From assembly GCA_910588465.1 (NCBI GenBank), contig CAJUOP010000003.1:53447-117446 (forward strand): 64,000 bases of DNA, in the 5' to 3' direction. Position numbers and translations under genes: made by a program. Shown piece after piece: positions 49,631 to 57,972 of this stretch. The notes under the pieces are model-generated. The model did not search any database and was not told the DNA's origin. It saw only the letters and a program-made list of their open reading frames with translations. Source of the stretch: an uncultured Christensenellaceae bacterium (GTDB taxonomy: Bacteria; Bacillota; Clostridia; Christensenellales; Borkfalkiaceae). Every line of letters begins with the position of its first letter. Within the stretch, counting starts at the first letter, position 1.

Positions 49631-50605
49631 TTATTTACTCCAACCGCTATTATTTTTACGGACGGGAGTATGGTTTATTCCGGCTTTCTTATCGCGCGAT
49701 TTTTTAAGCAGCTCGTCGAACTCGTCTGGATAGGCAGACATCATATCTACAACGACTTTATACGCCGTTTCTTGTCGACTGTCCGTCTTTTTAGCTTCCT
49801 GCAACTGTTTGAACAGGTCTGACTGGTCGCGCCCCCTGATTTTAATTTCTTGTTCCTGCATAGCGGTCTTAGCGCGTAAAGCGGTAATCTCTTTTTCAAC
49901 GTCCTTTTTCTTTTTGGGAATAGGCTTGTCCGTTGCTTGCTCAACCGCTTGCGTAAGTTCTGTAAGTTCGGCCTGCTTGCGTTGCGTCTGTTCGTCGATT
50001 TCCGCACCGCGCTGTTTGGCGGCTTCAACAATCTTTTTTGCCTTGTATTCTGCCGTATCAAGATGTACTGCCTGACTGTTTGGCTTGCCTCTGTCAAGTC
50101 CGTATTTTTCCCCGACTTTCTTCCAGACTTCAGTCTGCAACTGCGCAAGCTTTCTGTTGCACAATTCTTTTGCGCACAGCCGACCTTCTGTTATGGGAAT
50201 AAAATTCAGATGCATGTGCGGCGTTGTTTCGTCCATGTGAACGACAGCCGAAACAATATTTTCTACGCCGTACTTATCTGCAAAGAATTTTGCATAGTCC
50301 GTAAAGAATTGCCGCTGTTCGGAAAGTGTTTTGCCCTCAAAAAATTCTGAGCTTGCTCCGAGAACGCAACTGCAAATATAAACGGCGTCCTTGCGTATTT
50401 TTCTGTTAGTTTGAAGAGTAGCAAGTTCCTTGTTGATTTTGCCCCAATAACTTGCTTCAGGCTTAACTACGTGATAATTCAGGTTGGTTCTTTTGTGGTC
50501 GATGTTCGGGTTATCGCCTACGTAAGTTTCGTCGCGTTCGTTTTCCTTTTCGATGTCGGCAACGTCGTTCTTGTGAAATTTTTTTAAATTACAAATGATA
50601 TAAAT
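49631..50605 (-). CDS. mob: E3 MobV-type relaxase, non-canonical (ATT) start
   Basis: 324 residues when read from the ribosome site. The relaxase motif HMDETTPHMHLNFIPI is followed by a Lys/Glu-rich coiled coil. The only standard start in frame is the Met inside that motif (50236), which would delete 123 residues including the N-terminus YIICNLKKFHKND. Upstream, the frame is open to a TGA near 50680 with no ATG, GTG or TTG. GGAGG with 7-nt spacing points to ATT at 50605-50603. The E1 relaxase shows the same situation, so this is not a chance mutation. Confidence 0.85.
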   Translation of the reverse strand: MYIICNLKKFHKNDVADIEKENERDETYVGDNPNIDHKRTNLNYHVVKPEASYWGKINKELATLQTNRKIRKDAVYICSCVLGASSEFFEGKTLSEQRQFFTDYAKFFADKYGVENIVSAVVHMDETTPHMHLNFIPITEGRLCAKELCNRKLAQLQTEVWKKVGEKYGLDRGKPNSQAVHLDTAEYKAKKIVEAAKQRGAEIDEQTQRKQAELTELTQAVEQATDKPIPKKKKDVEKEITALRAKTAMQEQEIKIRGRDQSDLFKQLQEAKKTDSRQETAYKVVVDMMSAYPDEFDELLKKSRDKKAGINHTPVRKNNSGWSK

Positions 50606-50653
50606 AATTTTTCCTCCAAATATTGTAGATTTTATTTTAGCTAACTTTCTGCG

Positions 50654-50675
50654 AAAGTGTAGCTCACTACACTTT
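50654..50675. other. Candidate oriT hairpin upstream of E3 relaxase
   Basis: AAAGTGTAG (50654-50662) and CTACACTTT (50667-50675), loop CTCA, about 50 bp before the relaxase start. It resembles in sequence (GTAG/CTAC) and position the 14597-14624 hairpin of E1. Nic site not identified. Confidence 0.45.
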
Positions 50676-50711
50676 TTTCAAAAGTTCCGTTCGCCCTGCG
50701 GGGCTTCGGTA

Positions 50712-51377
50712 TTAGTTCGGTGCAACTTCGGCGTTGCAATGTTCCTTGAATTTTAAAACTACCGAATACATATTTTGCCCTTGCAGTTCTGACTGTTTGT
50801 CTTTAATAAAAGCGTAAAGTTTGTTAAGATTTACGCCTTCCAAAATAGGGTTTTCTACCCGTAAATAACCTGTTACAAACGGAAAATCTGTACGGATTTT
50901 ATCAAGCGTAACAGGCTCGTTTATCGGCTTTTTAGTGTTTCTTTTTGCTCTTTCTGATTGCACTTTGCTTTTTGAAAGCGGTATCTTGATTGCCGAAAAA
51001 TAACTTTTTACAGACTTGGTCTCTTCTGCTGTAACAAGGCTTCCGCCGAACATATAATCACAGATTTGCTTAATTAAAATTCCTGCATCGGCATCTTTCA
51101 GACAGGAGAAAATGTTGGCGTAAATTGAACGGAAAGCAAAGCGGCGTTCATTACTTGTGGGCGTGTGATTGCCCGCAAGTTCACGCTCTTTATCGGCTTT
51201 CAAATCGTCCGAGAGTAGTAATAACATACTCGTTATTTTGTCGGTAGCAAGCTCGTCAAATTCCTTGTCGCGGAACATAAATTCAAGCAGTTTTTTAAGA
51301 TATTGTCCTGCTTCGGTGTGGGTTAAGTTGCTGATGTTGTCCATATAGGACTTGTAAAAGTTGAATTGTTTAATCAA
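50712..51377 (-). CDS. E3 protein of unknown function, DUF6291-like, 221 residues
   Basis: TTG start behind GGAGG (7-nt spacing). The N-terminus IKQFNFYKSYMDNISNLTHTEAGQYLKKLLEFM resembles the 'Phe-Tyr...Leu...G...Leu' start of DUF6291-like proteins found in mobile elements and phages; then a basic linker (KSKVQSERAKRNTKKP) and a C-terminal helical domain (LDKIRTDFPFVTGYLRV). Possibly a replication or transfer accessory protein. Lies between the mini-ORF leader and the relaxase; E1 lacks an equivalent. Confidence 0.6.
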   Translation of the reverse strand: MIKQFNFYKSYMDNISNLTHTEAGQYLKKLLEFMFRDKEFDELATDKITSMLLLLSDDLKADKERELAGNHTPTSNERRFAFRSIYANIFSCLKDADAGILIKQICDYMFGGSLVTAEETKSVKSYFSAIKIPLSKSKVQSERAKRNTKKPINEPVTLDKIRTDFPFVTGYLRVENPILEGVNLNKLYAFIKDKQSELQGQNMYSVVLKFKEHCNAEVAPN

Positions 51378-51448
51378 ATATTTTCCTCCGATAATTTTTA
51401 TTTTGCCGCTTGTTTACCGACTTGCGGCATAAGTCCTTCCATTGATTG

Positions 51449-51463
51449 TTAGCTTGTATCCAT
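51449..51463 (-). CDS. Mini-ORF in the E3 leader (4 codons)
   Basis: GGAGGT with 4-nt spacing, ATG GAT ACA AGC TAA (MDTS). Same position after the conserved leader as the six-codon E1 mini-ORF. Confidence 0.4.
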   Translation of the reverse strand: MDTS

Positions 51464-51493
51464 ATTAACCTCCAAAATAATTTATATCTTCAT

Positions 51494-51632
51494 CCACGCA
51501 AAACAGCGTGGTACGATAGCCAAAAAAAAGGTACAAAAAAGCCGCTGATACGCTCAACGTAATCACCGACTTAACCGTGTTTAGCAACTTCAAATTGCTC
51601 TATGGTGGTTAGCCATTCTATTGAATTTTTTG
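51494..51632 (-). ncRNA. Conserved structured leader with terminator (E3 copy)
   Basis: Shares with E1 (14750-14850) the block AACCACCATAGAGCAAT, the AGTTGCTAAA arm and the terminator AAGTCGGTGAT/ATCAGCGGCTT followed by TTTTTT. Base changes in the stem loops differ between copies while the stems remain. A further hairpin CCACGC-GCGTGG (51494-51511) lies downstream, before the mini-ORF. Confidence 0.6.
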
Positions 51633-51639
51633 TACGCTA

Positions 51640-51925
51640 AAATTAACCCTCAACATTATCCGACTTTCGCATCCTCATAGGAATCTCGGATAACTCCGGC
51701 TGCGTTTAATTTGCTGTCGTAAAAAATTGTACAACAACAAAAGCCTATCACGGCTCACGATTTTTGCGTACAACAAAAACATCTCGCGTCCAAAATCGCA
51801 AGCTAAGGCAGGAACGGTCTCTTTCCGTTCAAAAAAACTTTCTGCGCTTAATGGACAATGCCCCTAACGTCCACCGCAGAACTCTAACCCTATTCTAAGG
51901 GTATCATACGAACTCTATCGTATAA
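51640..51925 (-). ncRNA. Long structured 5' leader RNA upstream of the E3 mob operon
   Basis: Between the promoter at 51930-51957 and the conserved leader lies about 290 nt of non-coding sequence with several stems: TTATCCGA/TCGGATAA (about 51658-51695), GCGATTTT/AAAAATCGT, TTCTGCG/CGCAGAA, GAACGG/CCGTTC. Together with the conserved block, the untranslated leader exceeds 500 nt. Not assigned to a known RNA family by eye. No equivalent remains in E1, where the sugar cluster abuts the conserved block. Confidence 0.5.
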
Positions 51926-51929
51926 GTTT

Positions 51930-51957
51930 ATTATATCATAAATTCCGCAGATGTCAA
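51930..51957 (-). promoter_or_regulatory. Promoter of the E3 leader RNA/mob operon
   Basis: TTGACA (51952-51957), 16-nt spacer, TATAAT (51930-51935) on the minus strand. Transcription would start near 51924. The stretch 51958-52085 holds the end of the Fic gene region and nothing else recognised. Confidence 0.8.
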
Positions 51958-52085
51958 GAGAAAACAAACATTTGTTTATATTATTTTTTTGTATAATAAT
52001 GTCTGTTTTATAATTAAAATGTCGAATTTCAAATAAGTAAACCGCCGACGGAATACCGTCGGCGGCTAATGCTATTTTAACCTTT

Positions 52086-53018
52086 TTAATCTTCTGTTTC
52101 GTAGTAGTAGGAATAGTCTATGCCTTTCATAAACATTTCACGGTTATCAATTTCGTCTGTAAGCGCATTGCTGATAAGCGCAAGAATATCAGTATAATCC
52201 ACAGGACTTTTCTGCATTGCGGTAAGATACGCTCGTTTGTCTATCTTGCTCCAATCTACGCATTTGCGCAAATTCTTTTTCAAAATCAGGTCAAGCCAGA
52301 TTCTCGTGCTTCTGCCGTTGCCTTCCATAAATGGATGAGCGACATTCATTTCTACATACTTCTTCACAATGTTTTCAATTGTATCTTCCGGCATCTTGTC
52401 AATTATTGCAAGATTTTCTTTCAGGTACATTGACGGGGCAAACGCAAAGCCGCCTTTGGCAATGTTCAAGCCGCGAATTTTTCCTGCAAAATCGTAAAGA
52501 CCGCCGAAGATAAATCCGTGAATTTGTTGTAAACCTTTCGTCGTTCCTACTTCGATTTCGTCTATCAAACCGTTTTCAAACAGTTCGTAAGCCTTTTGTT
52601 TGCTCTTTTCATCTAACGTGCTTCCGATTCCCTTTACCCATCTTGAAAAGTTTTCTTTGTTCTTTGCGGGAATAAGGGCGGTAATAAGGGTAACACCGTT
52701 TTCATCCACGACGTCGGTAAGGTAAGACTTTCCGTCGTTTGCCTTTAATTTCAGTTGTTTGCAAATTGCAATCAACTGAGTATTTCGACGTTTCATCGTT
52801 GCCCAATAAACACGTGGATTACTGCTTTTCGTCAGGGCTTCGGCAATATCCATAGCGCAAAACCACCATTTGGAAGTATCGTCATCCCAAACAGCTCTCA
52901 CTGGAATATCTTCAAAAAATCTGATTGACGTTTTTAACATAGTAATTAAATCCGTGTGCTTTTTCTCTATTCTACCACAAAAAATAGATTCTTGCAATCT
53001 GTTCAAACGCATTTCCAA
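52086..53018 (-). CDS. Fic-domain protein with N-terminal Bro-N-like domain
   Basis: 310 residues as the longest reading; MLKTSIRFFEDIPVRAVWDD (52937) is the more likely start. The N-terminal half (IPVRAVWDDDTSKWWFCAMDIAEALTKSSNP) is a Bro-N-like DNA-binding type domain found in phage antirepressors. The C-terminal half has the complete Fic motif HPFMEGNGRSTR around residue 230 (His base, Glu/Asn/Arg for nucleotide), so AMP transfer or a related modification is possible. No inhibitory (S/T)xxxE(G/N) helix was recognised. It lies divergent from the XRE gene, next to the restriction operon. Confidence 0.85.
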   Translation of the reverse strand: MEMRLNRLQESIFCGRIEKKHTDLITMLKTSIRFFEDIPVRAVWDDDTSKWWFCAMDIAEALTKSSNPRVYWATMKRRNTQLIAICKQLKLKANDGKSYLTDVVDENGVTLITALIPAKNKENFSRWVKGIGSTLDEKSKQKAYELFENGLIDEIEVGTTKGLQQIHGFIFGGLYDFAGKIRGLNIAKGGFAFAPSMYLKENLAIIDKMPEDTIENIVKKYVEMNVAHPFMEGNGRSTRIWLDLILKKNLRKCVDWSKIDKRAYLTAMQKSPVDYTDILALISNALTDEIDNREMFMKGIDYSYYYETED

Positions 53019-53040
53019 AGAAGATGTTTTTCTGCGTTTA

Positions 53041-53070
53041 TTGACAATAGACTTAAAAGTATGCTATAAT
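53041..53070 (+). promoter_or_regulatory. Promoter of the E3 restriction operon
   Basis: TTGACA (53041-53046), 18-nt spacer, TATAAT (53065-53070), 25 bp before the XRE gene; a second TATAAT lies at 53075-53080. Expression of the following genes may be controlled by that small regulator. Confidence 0.8.
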
Positions 53071-53094
53071 ATGTTATAATTTGATAGGTGTATT

Positions 53095-53298
53095 ATGGAA
53101 TTCTCAAAATTCTGCCTTGAAACAAGGCTAAAGCTCAATTTAAGTCAGGAAATGTTGGCGCGAAAGCTCGACGTTTCTTTTGCTACAATCAACCGCTGGG
53201 AGAACGGCAAAGCCCTTCCCCAGAAACTGACCCTATATCGTTTTGAAAAGTTCTGTAAAGAAAACGGTATAGAATTTGTTGCAAAGTTGACTCTTTGA
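53095..53298 (+). CDS. Small XRE-family regulator of the restriction operon
   Basis: 67 residues, essentially one helix-turn-helix domain: RLKLNLSQEMLARKLDVSFATINRWENGKALPQK. Single-domain regulators at the head of restriction-modification operons often act like C proteins, timing methylase before nuclease expression. First gene, 26 bp upstream of the GIY-YIG gene. Confidence 0.85.
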   Translation: MEFSKFCLETRLKLNLSQEMLARKLDVSFATINRWENGKALPQKLTLYRFEKFCKENGIEFVAKLTL

Positions 53299-53323
53299 AA
53301 ATTTTACGTGCGAGGAAATTATT

Positions 53324-54160
53324 ATGGCTACGAGTAAGAAACTTGAAATTATATACTACAACGGACAACCTGACGGTGTGCGTTCTGTCCGTCGTCATCT
53401 GTCTACAATTACTACTTATGTAATACCGCGTCCTTTGCTATCGGAAGCAAAGAAGATTTCGGGTATTACAAGACCCGGCATCTATTATCTGATTAATGAG
53501 AACGATGAAAATAAAATTGCACAAATCTATATTGGGCAGACGCGCAACGGTGTAACACGCCTTGACGACCATAACCGTTCAAAAGATTTCTGGAATAAGG
53601 CGATCATGTTTCTTGCCGACAACAAGACCTTTTCTCTTGATATGATAAGTGGACTTGAAGAATACGCCATTATTAAAGCTCACGAAGCAAAGCGTTATAA
53701 GGTCGAAAATTCAGTTAAGCCTAAATATGAGATTGACGAATACGACCTCCCCTCTATCGAGGAAGTATATGATGAAATTCAATTCGTTATGGCAACGCTC
53801 GGATATAAGATGAATAACGCAAAGGAAAATAAAGAGCAACGAGATGTTTTCCATACAACACGCAACGGTGTTCAAGCGCAAGGTGTTTATAACGGAGATA
53901 AGTTTGAAGTACTTGAAGATTCCGAAATTGATATGTCCCGTCCTTGTCCTTTTGAAACTTTGAAAAAGCAACGTGATACTGCACTCAAAAACGGCGATAT
54001 TAAATTGGTGAAAGGAAAATACATACTGACTTCATCAATAGAGTTTGCTACGCCGAGCGGAGCTTCAAGTTTTGTACTTGGTGGTAATACAAACGGCTGG
54101 ACTGAATGGAAAAACAAAGACGGGAAAACGTTGGACGAAATTTATAGGAAACAAAATTAA
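53324..54160 (+). CDS. GIY-YIG nuclease-domain protein with DUF4357-like C-terminus
   Basis: 278 residues. GIY-YIG elements: PGIYYLINENDENKIAQIYIGQT (residues about 50-72), followed by GVTRLDDHNRSKDFW with a conserved Arg and His. The C-terminal 80 residues (GDIKLVKGKYILTSSIEFATPSGASSFVLGGNTNGWTEWK split) match the DUF4357 pattern of restriction-linked proteins. Such genes often accompany type I systems. Whether it cuts DNA is not clear, and a catalytic Glu could not be confidently located. 12 bp before hsdM. Confidence 0.8.
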   Translation: MATSKKLEIIYYNGQPDGVRSVRRHLSTITTYVIPRPLLSEAKKISGITRPGIYYLINENDENKIAQIYIGQTRNGVTRLDDHNRSKDFWNKAIMFLADNKTFSLDMISGLEEYAIIKAHEAKRYKVENSVKPKYEIDEYDLPSIEEVYDEIQFVMATLGYKMNNAKENKEQRDVFHTTRNGVQAQGVYNGDKFEVLEDSEIDMSRPCPFETLKKQRDTALKNGDIKLVKGKYILTSSIEFATPSGASSFVLGGNTNGWTEWKNKDGKTLDEIYRKQN

Positions 54161-54172
54161 AAGGTAATTACT

Positions 54173-55945
54173 ATGACAATCAATGATATGCAAAAGCAAA
54201 CGAATATCAATATTCAAGAAAAGGCTAATCTTATTTGGGAAATTGCCACGCATCTTTCGGGACTTTATAAACCGCACGAATACGGCAAGGTAATTCTACC
54301 TATGACTGTATTAAAACGTTTTGACGATGCGCTTGCGCCGACAAAAAAAGCAGTTACTACTCTATATAAAAATTTAAAATCGAAAGACGTTATAGACGTA
54401 ATACGAAACGAGCTTCTATGTTCCGCTTCACAATACCCTTTCTACAACACAAGCGAATTTGACTTTGCTCGTCTTCTTTCAGAACCTGAAAATATTGCGT
54501 CAAACTTTCAAGATTATCTTTTAGGCTTTTCCGATAACATTAAGGATATACTTGCCAACTTTAAGTTCCACAATGAAGTGGATACAATGGTTAAGGGCAA
54601 AGTTCTTTATGTTGTCATTCAGGAGTTCAATTCCAAAAAAGCGGAAATGTCGCCAGATAAAATAACCTCTACCGATATGGGTTACATTTTCGAAGACCTC
54701 ATCAGGAAGTTTTCAGAAAGTTATAACGAGGAAGCGGGAGCGCACTTTACCAGCCGTGATATTATTTATTTGATGACTGAGCTGTTAGTTGCGCCTGAGC
54801 GCAAAGAAATAAAAGAAAACGGCTGTACAAAAACGGCTTACGATATGGCAATGGGTACAAGCCAGATGCTCGGATGTTTAACGGAACGTGTTAAAGAACT
54901 TAACCCCGAATCTGAACTCACCTGTTTCGGACAGGAATTCAATCCCGAAACTTACGCCATTGCAAAATCTGATATGCTTATTAAAGGCGGTAATGCAAGC
55001 GGTATGCTTTATGGCGATACCCTTTCGGAAGACTGCTTTAAAAATTATGAGTTTGACTATATTATTTCCAATCCTCCTTTCGGAATTGATTGGAAGCGTG
55101 AAAAAGATGCAGTCGAAAAGGAAGCAAAACTTGGTTATGACGGCAGATTCGGTCCTGGAACTCCTTCTATTTCGGACGGGCAAATGCTTTTCTTGTTAAA
55201 CGGTGTTAAGAAGTTGAAAGAAGGCGCGGGCAGAATGGCTATTATTCAAAACGGCTCTTCCCTTTTCACAGGTGATGCCGGTAGCGGTCCTTCCGAAATT
55301 CGTAAGTACTTGATTAAAAGCGATTTATTGGAAGCAATCATACAGTTGCCTACAGACCTTTTCTACAACACAGGTATAGCCACCTACATCTGGATAGTAA
55401 GCAAAAACAAATCCAAAAACCGTCTTGGACAAGTACAGCTTATTGATGCAAGCAAATGCTTTGTAAAACGCAGAAAGAATATCGGTAACAAGCGTGTTGA
55501 CCTTGACGACAAATGCGTTGATTTAATTGTAAAAGCATATAACGAATTCGACAATAAGTTGTATGAAAAAGGCTCATTGACCGTTGAAAGCAAAAAATTC
55601 GATAACGACTTTTTCGGCTATACAAAGGTTGTTGTGGAAACGCCTATTTGCGACGAAAGCGGAAAACCGCTACTCAAAAAAGGAAAACTGCAACCCGATA
55701 AGAAAAAGACCGATACGGAAATTATACCTTTACAGGACGATATTGTAGAATATTTTAAAAAGAACATAACGCCATATAATCCTCTTGCCTATATGGACAG
55801 TAGCAAAGATAAAGTTGGCTATGAAATTCCTTTTACACGCTTATTCTACAAGTTTGTTGCCCCGCGCAAGAGTGAAGATATATTTGCAGAGTTTAAAGCG
55901 TTATCCGAAGAGGAAGCCGAACTAATGAAGGAGATTTTGGGGTAA
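54173..55945 (+). CDS. hsdM: Type I restriction-modification methylase subunit
   Basis: 590 residues. N-terminal helical domain (LWEIATHLSGLYKPHEYGKVILPMTVLKRFDD), then GAHFTSRDIIYLMTELL and the catalytic NPPF motif (IISNPPFGIDWK), specifying N6-adenine methylation. Motif I is unusual: YDMAMGTSQML where the subfamily normally has DP.CGTGQML, which might weaken AdoMet binding. DISDGQMLFL, YNTGIATYIWIVSK and DLFYNTG follow the family. Stop and next start overlap (TAATG). Confidence 0.93.
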   Translation: MTINDMQKQTNINIQEKANLIWEIATHLSGLYKPHEYGKVILPMTVLKRFDDALAPTKKAVTTLYKNLKSKDVIDVIRNELLCSASQYPFYNTSEFDFARLLSEPENIASNFQDYLLGFSDNIKDILANFKFHNEVDTMVKGKVLYVVIQEFNSKKAEMSPDKITSTDMGYIFEDLIRKFSESYNEEAGAHFTSRDIIYLMTELLVAPERKEIKENGCTKTAYDMAMGTSQMLGCLTERVKELNPESELTCFGQEFNPETYAIAKSDMLIKGGNASGMLYGDTLSEDCFKNYEFDYIISNPPFGIDWKREKDAVEKEAKLGYDGRFGPGTPSISDGQMLFLLNGVKKLKEGAGRMAIIQNGSSLFTGDAGSGPSEIRKYLIKSDLLEAIIQLPTDLFYNTGIATYIWIVSKNKSKNRLGQVQLIDASKCFVKRRKNIGNKRVDLDDKCVDLIVKAYNEFDNKLYEKGSLTVESKKFDNDFFGYTKVVVETPICDESGKPLLKKGKLQPDKKKTDTEIIPLQDDIVEYFKKNITPYNPLAYMDSSKDKVGYEIPFTRLFYKFVAPRKSEDIFAEFKALSEEEAELMKEILG

Positions 55946-56703
55946 TGATAGTTTGTTTAAAAGGTTGGAATGATAATGCTAACGGAGTAAGGTTAGCGAT
56001 TTGTAATGACGTTATAGATATAATGATTTGTTATTTCAAAATCGATTATATTAAACAATATCCATTAACTTTACAACATATATCTTGTAGTGAACTTTAT
56101 TGTCAACACGATTTCCCTTGTACTCATCCCGACAGGTCATTGATTTGTCTTACAGTATTTGATTATGATTGGTGCAAATTTGTTTTTCAGCTAAGCCATG
56201 AGCTTTGCCATTGTTCAACTTCACGTAAAAATTTGCCACAAAATATCAAATGGTTTGATGAATTTCTTTGTTGTTTTTCCTCTTGGGTTGTAATTAATCA
56301 TTATATAAAAAATGTAATGCCAAGTTCTTCTGAAATGTTTGGAAATGTTAAATCTACTCAAGACGCCTTTTATTATTACTACAATTTGCTTTTGAATCAG
56401 GATAATCATATTTATGATGTTTTCAATACGGCGGATTTTTTCTCAAAGAATTATGATTCCTATTTAAAAGATGAAAATCTTATAAAACAACACGATATTT
56501 ATTATTTAAAATTTTATGATGAACTAAATGATGATTTTACAGGACTGTCATTTATAGGTAAACTACATTTAATAGATACAGAACATAATTGTGATATTGC
56601 TGGCTATTTAACTAAATTAATAAAATTGTGTAATGATGTTGAAATAAGAACAATTTCTAAAATATGTAAACTTTTTGGTATTAATCTTATTGAAAATAAA
56701 TAG
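55945..56703 (+). CDS. Putative HExxH metallopeptidase-like protein in the hsd operon
   Basis: 252 residues, AT-rich, Tyr/Asn-rich. VFQLSHELCHCSTS contains HELCH, a zinc-protease HExxH motif, at about residue 92, with FDEFLCCFSSWV downstream offering a possible third ligand (Glu). This resembles the ImmA/IrrE-like fold arrangement. No secretion signal. Translationally coupled to hsdM and 9 bp before hsdS, so it belongs to the operon. Role unknown; a defence regulator or triggered protease is conceivable. Confidence 0.6.
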   Translation: MIVCLKGWNDNANGVRLAICNDVIDIMICYFKIDYIKQYPLTLQHISCSELYCQHDFPCTHPDRSLICLTVFDYDWCKFVFQLSHELCHCSTSRKNLPQNIKWFDEFLCCFSSWVVINHYIKNVMPSSSEMFGNVKSTQDAFYYYYNLLLNQDNHIYDVFNTADFFSKNYDSYLKDENLIKQHDIYYLKFYDELNDDFTGLSFIGKLHLIDTEHNCDIAGYLTKLIKLCNDVEIRTISKICKLFGINLIENK

Positions 56704-56712
56704 GTAATTGAA

Positions 56713-57972
56713 ATGAAATATAGCGGAATTGAATGGATAGGCGAAATTCCCAATGATTGGAATTTAATTCAGAATCGGTGGTTGTTTCAAGAGCATTCTG
56801 TTAAGGTCGGAGAGAATTCTTCAAAATATCAACTATTATCATTAACTACTGGTGGAGTTAAAGAAAAGGACATTAATTCCTCTGGCGGCAAAGTGCCTGA
56901 GTCTTATGATAATTACCAAACTGTTGAAAAAGGTGATATGATTTTCTGCCTTTTTGATTTAGATTGTTCTGCCGTATTTTCTGGATTATCCGAAGTTAAC
57001 GGTATGATTACATCAGCCTATGATGTTTTAAAACCAAATTGTAATTATTTAAATGAACAATTTGCTGATTTTTGGTTTCAATATGTTTTTTCGAACAGAT
57101 ATTACAAGATTTACTCTAAAAATATCCGCTATACGGTAACAAGTGATACCTTTAAAGGAATTTTAACTCCTATACCATCTTTAAAACAACAAAAGGTAAT
57201 TGGTTGTTTTCTATCAGAAAAAAGCAAACAAATTGACATTTTAATTGCTAATCAAAATGCGCAAATAGAAAAATTAAAAGAGTATAAGCATTCCATTATT
57301 ACGGAAGCGGTTACAAAAGGACTTGACCCCACTGTTCCTATGAAAGAAAGTGGTATTGAATGGATAGGTTCTACGCCGTTACATTGGATAAAAATAAGTA
57401 ATAAGGTGTTATTCAAAAATGTTTCTATTAAAAATCATGGGAATGCTATGGTCTTGTCGTTATATCGTGATTATGGTGTAATTCCCAAAAATTCTCGTGA
57501 TGATAATTTTAATGTAACATCGCTGGATACAGATAGTTACAAATATGTTCAACCAGATGATTTAGTTATAAATAAAATGAAAGCTTGGTCTGGTTCACTC
57601 GCAATATCCGATTATGAGGGTATAGTCAGTCCTGCGTATTATACTTGTAAAGTTAACTACAAATATGTTACCAAGCGTTTTATACACCATTATCTAAGAA
57701 ATAGACATTTAGTTGCACTTTATGAAATGTATTCAGCTGGATTGCGTACAGGTCAATGGGATTTATCTATTGAAGATTTTCAAAAAATTGAAATAGTCAT
57801 TCCTTCTACTTTGGAAGAGCAAGATGCAATTGCAAGAGCAATTGACGAAAAGTGCACAAATATTGACCGACTTATTTCTATCAAACAACAAAAAATAGAA
57901 AAACTGAACGAATATAAAAAATCATTAATATACGAATATGTTACAGGCAAAAAGGATGTTTGTTCATGGTAG
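56713..57972 (+). CDS. hsdS: Type I restriction-modification specificity subunit
   Basis: 419 residues built as two target-recognition halves, each starting SGIEWIGEIPNDW or ESGIEWIGSTPLHW and ending in a conserved helix (QIEKLKEYKHSIITEAVTKG; KIEKLNEYKKSLIYEYVTGK). It sets the bipartite DNA sequence for methylation and cleavage. The two halves are intact. No inverted second hsdS copy was seen, so no phase variation is evident. Confidence 0.93.
   Translation: MKYSGIEWIGEIPNDWNLIQNRWLFQEHSVKVGENSSKYQLLSLTTGGVKEKDINSSGGKVPESYDNYQTVEKGDMIFCLFDLDCSAVFSGLSEVNGMITSAYDVLKPNCNYLNEQFADFWFQYVFSNRYYKIYSKNIRYTVTSDTFKGILTPIPSLKQQKVIGCFLSEKSKQIDILIANQNAQIEKLKEYKHSIITEAVTKGLDPTVPMKESGIEWIGSTPLHWIKISNKVLFKNVSIKNHGNAMVLSLYRDYGVIPKNSRDDNFNVTSLDTDSYKYVQPDDLVINKMKAWSGSLAISDYEGIVSPAYYTCKVNYKYVTKRFIHHYLRNRHLVALYEMYSAGLRTGQWDLSIEDFQKIEIVIPSTLEEQDAIARAIDEKCTNIDRLISIKQQKIEKLNEYKKSLIYEYVTGKKDVCSW

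Noticed and set aside
49631..50236. E3 relaxase as a truncated pseudogene starting at the internal Met
   Set aside because: The upstream frame is fully open for 123 codons, encodes the family N-terminus and begins at a strong ribosome site; a non-ATG start explains it better.
52086..53298. Fic plus XRE pair as a classic Fic/antitoxin operon
   Set aside because: The two genes are divergent, and the XRE protein leads the restriction operon; there is no Fic-inhibitor motif in it.
56713..57972. Phase-variable hsdS (shufflon) system
   Set aside because: Only one hsdS gene, no inverted partial copies nearby, and the three recombinases sit at element ends in an att context.
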